DNA of 60,762 nucleotides, from positions 1-60,762 of the forward strand of contig NZ_JAFCKQ010000048.1 of NCBI RefSeq assembly GCF_018130215.1, written 5' to 3'. Under the pieces are notes generated by a model. The model was not told where the DNA came from and ran no database searches. It saw only the letters and a program-made list of their open reading frames with translations. This document shows, piece after piece, positions 27,764 through 35,071 of the stretch. The position numbers and the translations under genes are program-made. This DNA is from Bradyrhizobium jicamae (GTDB lineage Bacteria; Pseudomonadota; Alphaproteobacteria; Rhizobiales; Xanthobacteraceae). How positions within the stretch are numbered: the stretch's first letter is position 1; each line of letters begins with the position of its first letter.

Positions 27764-27952
27764 ATGCCGTCAGGTTCAGGAGCCGTGTCCGGCGACGTCC
27801 CGATCGAGACCGTGTGGTCGATCCTCGAGGCGGCCAATGAGTTGGGCGACACCCAAACGGTCGACGCCTGCCGCCGCGTCATCGACGCCAACCTGTGCGG
27901 CGGTACTCCGGTCCAGTCCGACCTCAACGCGATCGCGGCGTTCTTCGCGTGA
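27764..27952 (+). CDS. Small hypothetical protein
   Basis: 62 residues if the ATG at 27764 is used, or 55 from a GTG at 27785. AGGAG lies just before that GTG, but at a spacing of only two bases. The body (ETVWSILEAANELGDTQTV onward) is predicted helical and resembles no family I know. It starts 12 bases after the zinc-ribbon gene, so the two may be cotranscribed. Confidence 0.45.
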   Translation: MPSGSGAVSGDVPIETVWSILEAANELGDTQTVDACRRVIDANLCGGTPVQSDLNAIAAFFA

Positions 27953-27967
27953 TGTGGCGCCGGCCGC

Positions 27968-28171
27968 TCAGACGGCGGTTTGACGGGAGCGTGGCGGCAG
28001 TTCGTCGCGGCTCATGAACCTCAGCATTTCAATGGCAAACCGCTCTTCGGACATGCGCCGTTCAATGAAACGCATCTCGACGTCGCTCAGCTTGGTGCGA
28101 AGCAAGTCTTGATAGTGCGCGATGTTTTGCTCGTGCGCGAGCACCCTTGCAATCTTTCGATTTGCTTCCAT
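27968..28171 (-). CDS. Small helical hypothetical protein
   Basis: 67 residues, highly charged and probably all helical (MEANRKIARVLAHEQNIAHY through RRMSEERFAIEMLRFM), with a basic tail PPRSRQTAV. GGAG-like sequence (gggaggc) lies upstream of the ATG. It is convergent with the preceding small gene, with stops 15 bases apart. No function recognised. Confidence 0.5.
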   Translation of the reverse strand: MEANRKIARVLAHEQNIAHYQDLLRTKLSDVEMRFIERRMSEERFAIEMLRFMSRDELPPRSRQTAV

Positions 28172-28511
28172 CGACGCCTCCCGTTCCTGGAGACGCTTGC
28201 GCGCCAGATCAATCCCTACCTGCAGAAAATGATGCCACCGTGACCTCCGCTATAAGACAGGTTAATCGGAGCCTCGGGGGTGCTGGCAACCCTGTGGACA
28301 TCCTGTGGATAATTCTCCCGGAGGTATTCGAGACCCGACCCAGATCGACCACGGAAGCGTTCGCTGGCGGAAGCCACCCCGGCTGGTGCCACCAGCACGT
28401 CGGCCAAATATGAAACTCCTTACAGGAACACCGCCACGCGGGTCGTCTTGAGGTTAGGAACGCCGGTCGACGCCGCCTGTTGCCAGTAGGCTCAACAGGA
28501 GGAACGCCCAC
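28172..28511. other. Intergenic stretch with a DnaA-box-like pair
   Basis: No credible gene. It contains a perfect DnaA box in reverse orientation, TGTGGATAA at 28304-28312, and a degenerate copy TGTGGACAT exactly 11 bases earlier at 28293-28301. The right end supplies the promoter and the CAGGAGGAA ribosome site of the next gene. Confidence 0.4.
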
Positions 28512-28760
28512 ATGAAAATCGCAGGGGTCGCTTTGGCGGCCGCGTTTATGCTTGGATCAATTGCTGTTGCGTCCGCGCAGGCGGGTGGCGGTGGAGGCGC
28601 CGGAAGCGGAGGCGGCGGAGCCTCACAAGCCACCAAGAGCGCGCAGGGCGTGGCCAGCAGCCCGGCCTTCGCAAATCCCGGCGCAACAGCCAATGACACC
28701 AAACTGAGATCTCACTGGCACAGGCATCACGCACATTACAGGCATCACAGAATACTGTAA
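28512..28760 (+). CDS. Small secreted Gly-rich, His-rich protein
   Basis: 82 residues. A clear signal peptide MKIAGVALAAAFMLGSIAVASAQA is followed by a glycine/serine stretch (about 25-40) and a basic histidine-rich tail, HWHRHHAHYRHHRIL. The tail could bind metal or acidic surfaces. A strong AGGAGG ribosome site precedes the ATG. Similar exported mini-proteins are common and uncharacterised in Bradyrhizobium. Confidence 0.65.
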   Translation: MKIAGVALAAAFMLGSIAVASAQAGGGGGAGSGGGGASQATKSAQGVASSPAFANPGATANDTKLRSHWHRHHAHYRHHRIL

Positions 28761-28771
28761 TACCTGAAGAC

Positions 28772-28793
28772 CCCGCCGATGGGGCTCGGCGGG
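28772..28793 (+). terminator. Hairpin after the small secreted gene
   Basis: CCCGCCGA (28772-28779) pairs perfectly with TCGGCGGG (28786-28793) around a six-base loop, 11 bases after the stop codon. There is no U-tract, so termination would need Rho or the hairpin may protect the 3' end. Confidence 0.45.
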
Positions 28794-28820
28794 CAACAGG
28801 CCGGTTATGGCGACTGCACA

Positions 28821-29075
28821 GTGGATATAATCAAGACCACGATTGCATCACTGGGACTGCCACACTGGTTGATCGTGGCCGGCGCTTTGCTGGTCATTGC
28901 CGGGCTGGTTGGGCGGTTGATCAGCCGCCGCCAATTGGAGACGGATCGAGATAAGCCGGACGATCAGCGGGATCACGAGGCCCGCCAAATGACACCGTTG
29001 CCGGAGCTCCCTGACTCGCCGCCTCGCAACAATCGCCGTCCGTCGCCAACACGGACGGGACATCCGACCGGCTAA
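28821..29075 (+). CDS. Possible one-helix membrane protein
   Basis: 84 residues from a GTG start; an in-frame ATG at 28779 lies within the preceding hairpin and is less likely. One hydrophobic helix (WLIVAGALLVIAGLVGRLI, about residues 16-34) is followed by a charged and then proline-rich tail (PLPELPDSPPRNN). Membrane anchoring is inferred from the helix. No family is recognised and the start is uncertain. Confidence 0.4.
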   Translation: MDIIKTTIASLGLPHWLIVAGALLVIAGLVGRLISRRQLETDRDKPDDQRDHEARQMTPLPELPDSPPRNNRRPSPTRTGHPTG

Positions 29076-29258
29076 CCAAAATCATCCCACTCAGGAAATC
29101 TGCTTTTGCGCGCCTCTTCCAAACCGGCGCAGTAGCTCGACGCAGCCCCGGTGCTTCCAGCTACGAGCCTGGCTCTTGCGAGTGCCCCCATCCGAACCCG
29201 ATCACCGCATACAATGCGAGCAACCAGAGCTCGATTGGTGCAAAATCCGGTTTCACGT

Positions 29259-29459
29259 TCATGTCGTGCGCTGAAGACGAGCGATGCGCCTGTGACCATG
29301 CCAGAGTTCGACGATATCGTGGATGGCCAAATAGTTTTCGGCTCGCGTGCGCGCCTCCGTATCGTCTCGGCCGTTAAATTCGTAGGTCGCGCGCGATACG
29401 CCCGCCGCATCAACCGCAAAGGCCACGTAGTTTTTCAGCGCCTCGTCCATGGTTGGCAT
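29259..29459 (-). CDS. Small hypothetical protein
   Basis: 66 residues starting MPTMDEALKNYVAFAVDAAG. The segment YEFNGRDDTEARTRAENYL and the tail IVELWHGHRRIARLQRT suggest a compact mixed alpha/beta fold. It looks like a real cytoplasmic protein by composition, but no family is recognised. The flanking 29076-29258 stretch holds no further gene. Confidence 0.55.
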   Translation of the reverse strand: MPTMDEALKNYVAFAVDAAGVSRATYEFNGRDDTEARTRAENYLAIHDIVELWHGHRRIARLQRTT

Positions 29460-29615
29460 CACGCCTGATGACGGTTGGAACGGCAGAATTGGTTGGTAGC
29501 CTCGACCGGCTGACGTAAGAACGATCGGCGTGAGGGCTCGTTCCTATCGAGCTGACCTTGCAACGCGCGTGAGCCGCAGGGATCGGCGGCCGAGCGGATC
29601 TCTGGCGCTGCTCCG

Positions 29616-29708
29616 TCAGCTTGGACCGAAAAGCATGTAGAGCAACATCGCGCCTACGACCGCTGTCCAGCCGATCGACGCGGCAATGGTCCACACCTGG
29701 ATCGGCAT
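29616..29708 (-). CDS. Very small membrane protein, 30 residues
   Basis: The reading frame MPIQVWTIAASIGWTAVVGA continues for ten residues (MLLYMLFGPS) to a TGA. Nearly the whole protein is one hydrophobic helix with a short polar start, and the sequence aaaggtgg lies upstream of the ATG. Such one-helix peptides often bind larger membrane complexes, but no partner is evident here. Confidence 0.45.
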   Translation of the reverse strand: MPIQVWTIAASIGWTAVVGAMLLYMLFGPS

Positions 29709-29738
29709 CGGACACCACCTTTGCAATCTGGAACAATG

Positions 29739-29770
29739 AAGAGGCCGCTGGCGCTGGTCAGCGGCCTCTT
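29739..29770. terminator. Strong 12-bp hairpin
   Basis: AAGAGGCCGCTG pairs perfectly with CAGCGGCCTCTT around an eight-base loop. It has only a short A/T flank, so it could terminate weakly in either direction. It lies 30 bases upstream of the 30-residue membrane protein. The stretch 29771-30035 to its right holds no gene I can support. Confidence 0.5.
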
Positions 29771-30120
29771 GAACCTGATCTCAAATGTACGTCTCAGAAA
29801 ATAATATTAGTCGCCCCAGGTTCAGGAAGACTAGACCGAGGATTCGCCACGGTGTGAAGTGCAAAAACGACCGGTCCTCGACGGAACTCTTTTGACGTTG
29901 CGCGCGAGACACACGTCGTGCCTTGCATGCGAGGCAAATCTCGAAGCCATTGCCAAGCTTCGGATGGACTTGACTGCAGAACAGCAAATTCGGCTAACCC
30001 GAAGATAGGGCATCGCAGGGCCGATCTGCGCGCCAATGAAGGAAACCCAATGAACCGGCCCACGCTGCCGATGCGATCGGCACGTACATCCTGGCGAAGG
30101 ATCGCAACCGCCCGCAATTG

Positions 30121-30594
30121 ATGAAGGATGCATTCGCGGAGGACTGCCGATTGGAAATGGCTGTGAAAACGGACGCCATTTCATTTCCAGACTCAGCAAA
30201 CGGATTGGACGAGGTTACTCGGGTTTTGGTGACAAGCTTCGGAGATCAATACGCGGATGTGCGCACGTTTTGCCTCTCACGACCTGGTTCAGACTACCTT
30301 CGACGCTTCCGTTGCGATTGGCTGGTCGGAATGTCGGCGAAGCATGGAGGCGCCGTTCGCGTTGGATGTGGACGATACAACTGGCATTTCAATTCCGACG
30401 TCGACAAGCGCGTGAAAAAGCTCGCGATCGACATAGAGGTCATGTGCGTGCTTCCTGCCGAGACTGCCGATCCGATAATGCGTTGGCTCGCGGCCTTGCC
30501 ATATCCCTGGTGTTCGAACGACCGAGCCTACGAGGGCATTCCGGCTATTGACGCTTTGGGACCTATCAAGGCCTTCCTTGGGTCATCGGGCTAG
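30121..30594 (+). CDS. NTF2/SnoaL-like protein with damaged 5' end
   Basis: 157 residues from ATG 30121, but the same frame is open back to 30040. It encodes NEPAHADAIGTYILAKDRNR there, which looks like the true N-terminus of this family. That upstream part has no ATG, GTG or TTG and is cut off by a TGA at 30037. An ATG at 30036 in another frame would join it after a one-base shift. The body (FAEDCRLEMAVKTDAISFP, CDWLVGMSAK, LPYPWCSND) resembles an NTF2-like hypothetical protein of Bradyrhizobium. It may be a frameshifted pseudogene or a truncated product. Confidence 0.6.
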   Translation: MKDAFAEDCRLEMAVKTDAISFPDSANGLDEVTRVLVTSFGDQYADVRTFCLSRPGSDYLRRFRCDWLVGMSAKHGGAVRVGCGRYNWHFNSDVDKRVKKLAIDIEVMCVLPAETADPIMRWLAALPYPWCSNDRAYEGIPAIDALGPIKAFLGSSG

Positions 30595-30693
30595 ACGCGG
30601 CGACGCGCTTCGTCTCACCTCGCGGGACCAGGGTTAGCGCTTGCCGGTGCGCCTGGATCGCGGCCGACGATCTACGATCAGGGGCTGGGCACA

Positions 30694-30723
30694 AACGAAA
30701 AGCCCGGCAGTAGTGCGCCGGGC
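30694..30723 (-). terminator. Rho-independent terminator, minus strand
   Basis: Read on the minus strand, GCCCGGC and GCCGGGC form a seven-base stem followed by TTTTCGTTT. It is about 170 bases beyond the stop of the small membrane-protein gene at 30890. The rest of 30595-30889 shows no gene. Confidence 0.6.
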
Positions 30724-30889
30724 AATTCGCAAATATGAGCACGTACTAAGATGCGGTGATTAAAGCCTCACGCCACTTGCGATGCGATGAAAATCGCGCC
30801 CGTACGATTCCGGAGACCCTCCCCGTGAACACAGGCGCTCACCGGGAGATACACAGGATCTTCTTGACGATCGCCAGTTGGGATCGGCG

Positions 30890-31066
30890 TTACCGCGCGT
30901 CTTCGCTGTGAAACGCGGTGGCTGCTTTGGACGGGGTGTGGCGCCCTTGGAAAGGAAGCTCATCGTCCTCCCGTTCAGGAATATCCCACAACAGGAACGC
31001 CAGGATGACGAGCGATGGGGTCCAAGCTAGCATGGCTCCCAATGCAATGGCCTGCACGGTTGACAT
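30890..31066 (-). CDS. Small one-helix membrane protein
   Basis: 58 residues. Residues 4-22 (VQAIALGAMLAWTPSLVILAF region) form one or two short hydrophobic helices, followed by the acidic stretch DIPEREDDELPF and a basic tail. GGAG lies six bases before the ATG at 31066. No family is recognised; the inner membrane is its likely place. Confidence 0.55.
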   Translation of the reverse strand: MSTVQAIALGAMLAWTPSLVILAFLLWDIPEREDDELPFQGRHTPSKAATAFHSEDAR

Positions 31067-31094
31067 GATGACTCCGGGTTGTCCCTGCCCTGAG

Positions 31095-31364
31095 CTACGA
31101 GGACTCAACGTCCTTCAGCTCAATTGGGTTCCAGCCAGGGCGCAACGCAGCAATACTAGCAGCAATACGAACCGGGACGACGATAGCGCCGCGCTGTACG
31201 ATTGACCAATCCCTTGTTTGGCCGAACACCCGATATTCACATGCAATTGCGGTCCGCGGGACCGCCTTTTGGGCTGCTTCGCAAAATGCGGGCCGACGCG
31301 TCAATCTTCCGGTGTCATGCCCGGAAGCTCCTGAAGGCAACTCAGTTGCCAGCCGCCAGATCAA
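31095..31364 (-). CDS. Doubtful small reading frame
   Basis: 89 residues from a TTG whose first bases overlap the stop of the upstream 32-residue frame (TTGA). Segments such as CEYRVFGQTRDWSIVQRGAIVVPVRIAA, given here only in part as FGQTRDWSIVQRGAIVV, look protein-like rather than random. No domain is recognised and the start is weak. It could be a real gene coupled to the small membrane protein, or chance. Confidence 0.3.
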   Translation of the reverse strand: MIWRLATELPSGASGHDTGRLTRRPAFCEAAQKAVPRTAIACEYRVFGQTRDWSIVQRGAIVVPVRIAASIAALRPGWNPIELKDVESS

Positions 31365-31459
31365 CGTCTGCTCGTGATCTGATCACCCAGAAGATAAATA
31401 GCCAGGCCGAACAGAGATGCGCCCGCTGTGATGAAAAGGACGACCTGCACCAGAATCAT
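31361..31459 (-). CDS. Very small membrane protein, 32 residues
   Basis: The frame MILVQVVLFITAGASLFGLA then IYLLGDQITSRR ends at TGA 31361. It is one long hydrophobic helix with a short basic tail, so inner-membrane insertion with the tail inside is likely. A GGGGG run lies upstream of the ATG; a start four codons earlier (MGAH) is possible. Confidence 0.45.
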   Translation of the reverse strand: MILVQVVLFITAGASLFGLAIYLLGDQITSRR

Positions 31460-31734
31460 ATGAGCCCCCATTTCATCAGGCTCTCTAACATCATGACTGC
31501 AACTGCGTAAATTCCGTCAATCTACGGGCGGAATGCCGAGCCTGAGGTTGTTCTCGCGAACGGCTGTTGTCGAAACCTTCTTCGCGGGCCGCATTCTTGT
31601 TCGCGCTGCCCTTGGCGAGAACGTCGATGTTCTCGCCGCCTTGTTTTGCAGGGCCGTTGCGGAACAGCATTACATCTGAGAATTCGCGGAACGAAACGGC
31701 GCGCCAGTCTTTCTTTGGCATTAGGGAGGTGCCC

Positions 31735-32016
31735 ATGAATTCTCACGCCATAGACGGCGCATGCGCGTTCGCCTGGAGGAACTACTTGCTGGTTCACAGC
31801 AGCATTGGCGAGGACGACAGCAGGCGTTCAGCCCTCTATCGCTACGTCGCCAACGTTCGTGACACCGGTCAATATGATTTCGATCTCTTGCAAATCGCGG
31901 CAGTCGCTTACCTGGAAAAACTGGATGAGTTGCGTGATGAGCGAGGCGCGAGGATCGCGGCAGATCAAGCCTTGGCCAAGCATTTGGAAGCGCGACGCCC
32001 GCAGGGCGATGCGTAG
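31735..32016 (+). CDS. Conserved small hypothetical protein
   Basis: 93 residues from an ATG preceded by GGGAGGT. The middle (YVANVRDTGQYDFDLLQIAA, then YLEKLDELRDERGARIAADQ) is helical and charged. It has the look of the short Bradyrhizobium proteins of unknown role seen through this zone. Thirty-six bases separate it from the phasin-like gene, so they may share a transcript. A divergent 76-codon frame at 31491-31721 on the other strand has no ribosome site, and I left it out. Confidence 0.6.
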   Translation: MNSHAIDGACAFAWRNYLLVHSSIGEDDSRRSALYRYVANVRDTGQYDFDLLQIAAVAYLEKLDELRDERGARIAADQALAKHLEARRPQGDA

Positions 32017-32052
32017 CCTCGGAAAAACAACAGAGCAGACGGAACAGACAGC

Positions 32053-32268
32053 ATGGCAGACGATATCAAGAACGCAACGACGCGCATCACTGCAGCGACG
32101 GCATTCGGCATGAATGCCCTGAGGCCAATCATGCGCTTTCAGGTCTCGATGCTGAGGATGTGGGCCGACAGCATCGAGAGGTTGGCGGGCAATTACGAGA
32201 AGGGGTTGGAGGAAACCGAGGCCGTTGTCGAGGAACAGGCAAACAAGCAACGCGCCGCGCAAGGATAG
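32053..32268 (+). CDS. Short phasin-like helical protein
   Basis: 71 residues, almost entirely amphipathic helix: RITAATAFGMNALRPIMRFQ, then MWADSIERLAGNYEKGLEETEAVVEEQANK-type heptads. The pattern recalls phasins that coat polyhydroxyalkanoate granules, but it is about half their length, so the assignment is by resemblance only. Cytoplasmic. Confidence 0.5.
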   Translation: MADDIKNATTRITAATAFGMNALRPIMRFQVSMLRMWADSIERLAGNYEKGLEETEAVVEEQANKQRAAQG

Positions 32269-32298
32269 GCGAGCCCGCAAGAGCCGCGGCGGTGCGCC

Positions 32299-32466
32299 CT
32301 AGGCCTCCTCCTCGGCGCCTTCGCGAATGCGCGAATGCTCGACCGCGAGAGCCCGATAATGCGCGGCCATCTCCCTGTAGTGAGCACGGGAGATAGGATC
32401 CTGGGCGTCATCGGCCCGCCTTTCAAACATGGCGGCGCGAGCTTTGAGTTCCATAGGGTTCGCCAT
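32299..32466 (-). CDS. Small helical hypothetical protein
   Basis: 55 residues, highly charged: MANPMELKARAAMFERRADD, AHYREMAAHYRALAVEHSRI, acidic end EGAEEEA. Probably a helical hairpin. Bradyrhizobium genomes contain many such short proteins. It is convergent with the phasin-like gene; the stops are 30 bases apart. Confidence 0.55.
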   Translation of the reverse strand: MANPMELKARAAMFERRADDAQDPISRAHYREMAAHYRALAVEHSRIREGAEEEA

Positions 32467-32739
32467 CGGTACCTCCGCGATCCCGGCTAGCCCACCCGGT
32501 GGAGATATGGAGAGCAAGTTGGCGCTCCGCCAGCCGCAAGCAGGCCCGGCACTGTCCGAACACTGGACAAATCAAGACACAGCAAGCCGGCCAACAATTC
32601 CCCTGACATGCACATGTATAGCCGGGAACAACTGGCAATTGCCGTTGTTAGCCATCCACTCTGACAGGAGTGGGACAATGATCTGGCCTCAGTGCTCTCC
32701 CCGGGGCGCGGGGGCCGATTTTTTGGAAGTTTCGGATGC

Positions 32740-32775
32740 AAAAACGCCGCCCGCTTAAATCTGTCGCGGACGGCG
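32740..32775 (-). terminator. Rho-independent terminator, minus strand
   Basis: On the minus strand CGCCGTCCGC (32775-32766) pairs with GCGGGCGGCG (32754-32745), with one G-U pair, and is followed by TTTTTGC. It implies a minus-strand transcript arriving from the right, where only the weak 33010-33255 frame is present. Confidence 0.65.
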
Positions 32776-33416
32776 GTTGCTAGCCCCAGGAAGGAAACGG
32801 CAAAATCCTGACGCGTATTAGTCGGCATGAAGCGGCCAAAGGTTCATGGCCAGTTCTTCATGACGCGGCAACGGGATCGGAGCGCATCCGACCCAAGCGA
32901 TCTCGGCCGCCAGATTGTGAACCCGATAGACGTGACGTTTCGTTCAGCGCGTCGCAACGCAGCGCGCCTCTTTGGTGATGGTACGCCGTCCTCGGTTGAA
33001 GGACGGGACCTATTCCGCATCGCCGGATTGCGCAGCGATCCCGTACGTCGCACGCCATCGCCAACTCCAGCCTGCGATGCAATGGCCGGCGACGATCGCA
33101 AGCGTCACCCCGCCGAAGCTGATCGTGCTTTCCGTCCCACGCAGGGCAACGTCGCGGCGCCAAGGCATGTACGTCTTCAGATCGCCACCAGTCCAGCTCG
33201 CGTTGACGCCCTTAACATGGATTAATCGCCCTCGCCGCACGCGCAACCTCGCCATATTTTGGCCATAGGCGATTTCTTAAACACCGAAGCGGGCCATGTC
33301 CCCCCGCCACTCCTAGCGTCGTCGGACCCAAGCGGCCGCTTCGCAAAGCTCATCGCAGATTTCGCTGCGTCTCCCCCTGACAAGGATATTTCTCAACGAA
33401 CTAGAAGGACAGTGTA
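32776..33416. other. Long stretch with one doubtful minus-strand frame
   Basis: The only candidate is 33010-33255 on the minus strand, 81 codons. It has a hydrophobic core (SFGGVTLAIVAGHCIAGW), fair codon use and a terminator downstream at 32740-32775, but no ribosome site. I rate it about 0.3. The last 100 bases must hold the promoter of the following secreted-protein gene. Nothing else is recognisable. Confidence 0.3.
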
Positions 33417-33794
33417 ATGCGTAAATTGCTGGCGGCGATTGCCGTGCTTTCAGCCTTCACTTCATCCGCCGAAGCCCACAGTTACCGTCATCATCGACAT
33501 TACGCACATGCAGGCCGTCCAGCGGCTTGGTGCGGATGGTACATGCGCACTCAAGTCGGCGGTGATCCGGGCCCGCAGTTCAATCTCGCAAGATCGTGGG
33601 CTCGATACGGCACCAACGCAGGTGGCCCATCGATCGGCACAATCGTCGTTTGGCGGCACCACGTCGGCAAGATCGTAGGGCAGCAAAACGGTCAGTGGAT
33701 CGTGCAGAGCGGAAACGACGGCCATGCAGTCCGCGCGCGACCGCGGTCACTGGCAGGCGCCATAGCATTTCGAAACGCCTACGCAAGCTTCTAA
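33417..33794 (+). CDS. Secreted CHAP/NlpC-like hypothetical protein
   Basis: 125 residues. A signal peptide MRKLLAAIAVLSAFTSSAEA is followed by a His-rich spacer (HSYRHHRHYAHAG) and a compact domain. The domain has a candidate nucleophile cysteine in AAWCGWYMRTQ and a histidine in IVVWRHHVGKIVG, then WIVQSGNDGHAVRARPRS. The order Cys-His recalls CHAP/NlpC-type amidase folds, though the match is loose. Periplasmic or exported; related proteins are common in Bradyrhizobium. Confidence 0.65.
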   Translation: MRKLLAAIAVLSAFTSSAEAHSYRHHRHYAHAGRPAAWCGWYMRTQVGGDPGPQFNLARSWARYGTNAGGPSIGTIVVWRHHVGKIVGQQNGQWIVQSGNDGHAVRARPRSLAGAIAFRNAYASF

Positions 33795-34235
33795 GAGTCC
33801 ACACCCAGCATACGTTCGACGCGCCGCCGAACGTCGTCGGCGCGTCAAGCTCGGCGTCGGCTGCTGCTCACGCTTCCTCCGATCAACGCCGCCTCACCCA
33901 TAAGTTGCAGAAGATTCCATCCGCATTTGCTCGGCAGTCGCGCCGACACGCAACCTACCTCGCTGAGCATGAGTGGCGCTCGGCTCCACTGCGGCGCCGA
34001 ATTGTTCGGCGCCACGCCGCTGTTCTGGACCTGCGGCGGTGTGCTGTGAGCCGTGTTGGCGCGACAGGGCCGTTGGGGCGGGCGATCGGCATATCGCCGC
34101 CCGCCCCTATTCCAACTCCGCTCTGGCGCGAAGTGCCCGGAACGAGGTGCCCGGAACGAGGGTATGCAAAAGTGTCGCAGCGATGCCCCTTGCGACACGT
34201 TGAATGATGGGAGAAGCGCTAAGCCATTGAAATGA
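33795..34235. other. Intergenic stretch with hairpin and duplicated 14-mer
   Basis: No credible gene; long frames overlapping the tRNA are shadows. Two structures stand out. GGGGCGGGCGAT and ATCGCCGCCCGCCCC (about 34074-34107) make a very GC-rich hairpin with a one-base bulge. The 14-mer GTGCCCGGAACGAG is repeated exactly in tandem at 34133-34146 and 34147-34160. Confidence 0.5.
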
Positions 34236-34312
34236 TGGCGCGAGAGACGGGACTCGAACCCGCGGCCTCCGCCGTGACAGGGCGGCGCTCTAACCAACTG
34301 AGCTACTCCCGC
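34236..34312 (-). tRNA. tRNA-Asp (GTC anticodon)
   Basis: 77 bases including an encoded CCA. The acceptor stem GCGGGAG/CTCTCGC has one wobble pair, the D arm is AGCTCAGTTGGTTAGAGC-like, the anticodon stem-loop is CCGCC-CTGTCAC-GGCGG, and the T arm carries GGTTCGAGTCC. All canonical cloverleaf positions are present. Confidence 0.95.
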
Positions 34313-34638
34313 GGATGCCGATCAGGACTGATCCGCGCAGGACCGAGGGCATAAAGGCCCGCATCCCGTTAGTCAAGGAGGTTGCCGATGTCAGCGCGGG
34401 ACTGGCGATTTTGTGCCGCCGGTGCGACTTGTGGCCTGTTTTCAGGCAAAACAGCGTAGTCAGCAAAGCCCCGAATCGAATAAGGCCTGCTACGTCCGGG
34501 TTCCTGACACCGGCGTGACGGCTGCCCTTGTCAGAACCGGCCGTTTCGGGACTCATCCGGACGTGTTTCCCGGCGCGAACGGCACGCCATTCGCGCGAAA
34601 GCGCCACCCCAGCCAATCAGCAACAAGGAGGGCCACAC

Positions 34639-34938
34639 ATGGCGAAGAAAGCAGCGACCCCGGCGACCATCACGCTGAAGCACCTTGCGGCGGCCATCGC
34701 CGAGGACCAGGAGCTGTCCAAGAAGCAGGCCGAGGCGATCCTGACCGACATGGTCACCCGGATCACCAAGCACCTGAAGAAGGGCGAGCGCATCCGCATC
34801 GTCGGCCTCGGCATCCTCCAGGTCCGCAAGCGCGCCGCCCGTATGGGCCGCAACCCCGCGACCGGCGAGCAGATCCATATCAAGGCGAGCAAGAAGGTCG
34901 CCTTCCGCGCCGCAAAGGAGCTCAAGGAAGCCGTCTAG
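34639..34938 (+). CDS. hupB: HU-family DNA-binding protein
   Basis: 99 residues, nucleoid-associated dimer that bends DNA. An N-terminal helical dimer domain (TLKHLAAAIAEDQELSKKQA) is followed by beta arms including GERIRIVGLGILQVRKRAAR and the tip motif GRNPATGEQI with the intercalating proline. The C-terminus KASKKVAFRAAKELKEAV is typical. AAGGAGGG precedes the ATG at 34639. In related genomes hupB usually lies directly downstream of lon; here it is about 6 kb away on the opposite strand. Confidence 0.93.
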   Translation: MAKKAATPATITLKHLAAAIAEDQELSKKQAEAILTDMVTRITKHLKKGERIRIVGLGILQVRKRAARMGRNPATGEQIHIKASKKVAFRAAKELKEAV

Positions 34939-34960
34939 GCGCCCGGCATCCGGCCAAAAG

Positions 34961-35011
34961 AAGCGCCATTCCGGCTCGCGACGCGGCTCCGGGACGGCGC
35001 TTTTTGTTTTT
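34961..35011 (+). terminator. Rho-independent terminator of hupB
   Basis: AAGCGCC (34961-34967) pairs with GGCGCTT (34996-35002), with further internal pairing of CCGGCTC/GGCTCCGG-like segments. It is followed by TTTTTGTTTTT, the strongest U-tract in this part of the window. Confidence 0.8.
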
Positions 35012-35071
35012 AGAAACCGCGGGCCTGTGTTCTGATTGAATCAGACCCTTCCCTTACCTTGCGCGGTCTTC

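Noticed and set aside
27764..28171. A toxin-antitoxin pair among the small helical proteins
   Set aside because: The two genes converge instead of forming an operon, and neither shows a known toxin or antitoxin motif.
31491..31736. 81-codon minus-strand frame overlapping the 31735 gene start
   Set aside because: It has no ribosome site and shares its upstream bases with the better-supported divergent gene; some segments look protein-like, so it is not fully excluded.
33845..34297. 150-codon minus-strand frame containing GGGRGFESRLSRH
   Set aside because: Its start reads through the tRNA-Asp gene, a well-known source of false hypothetical proteins.
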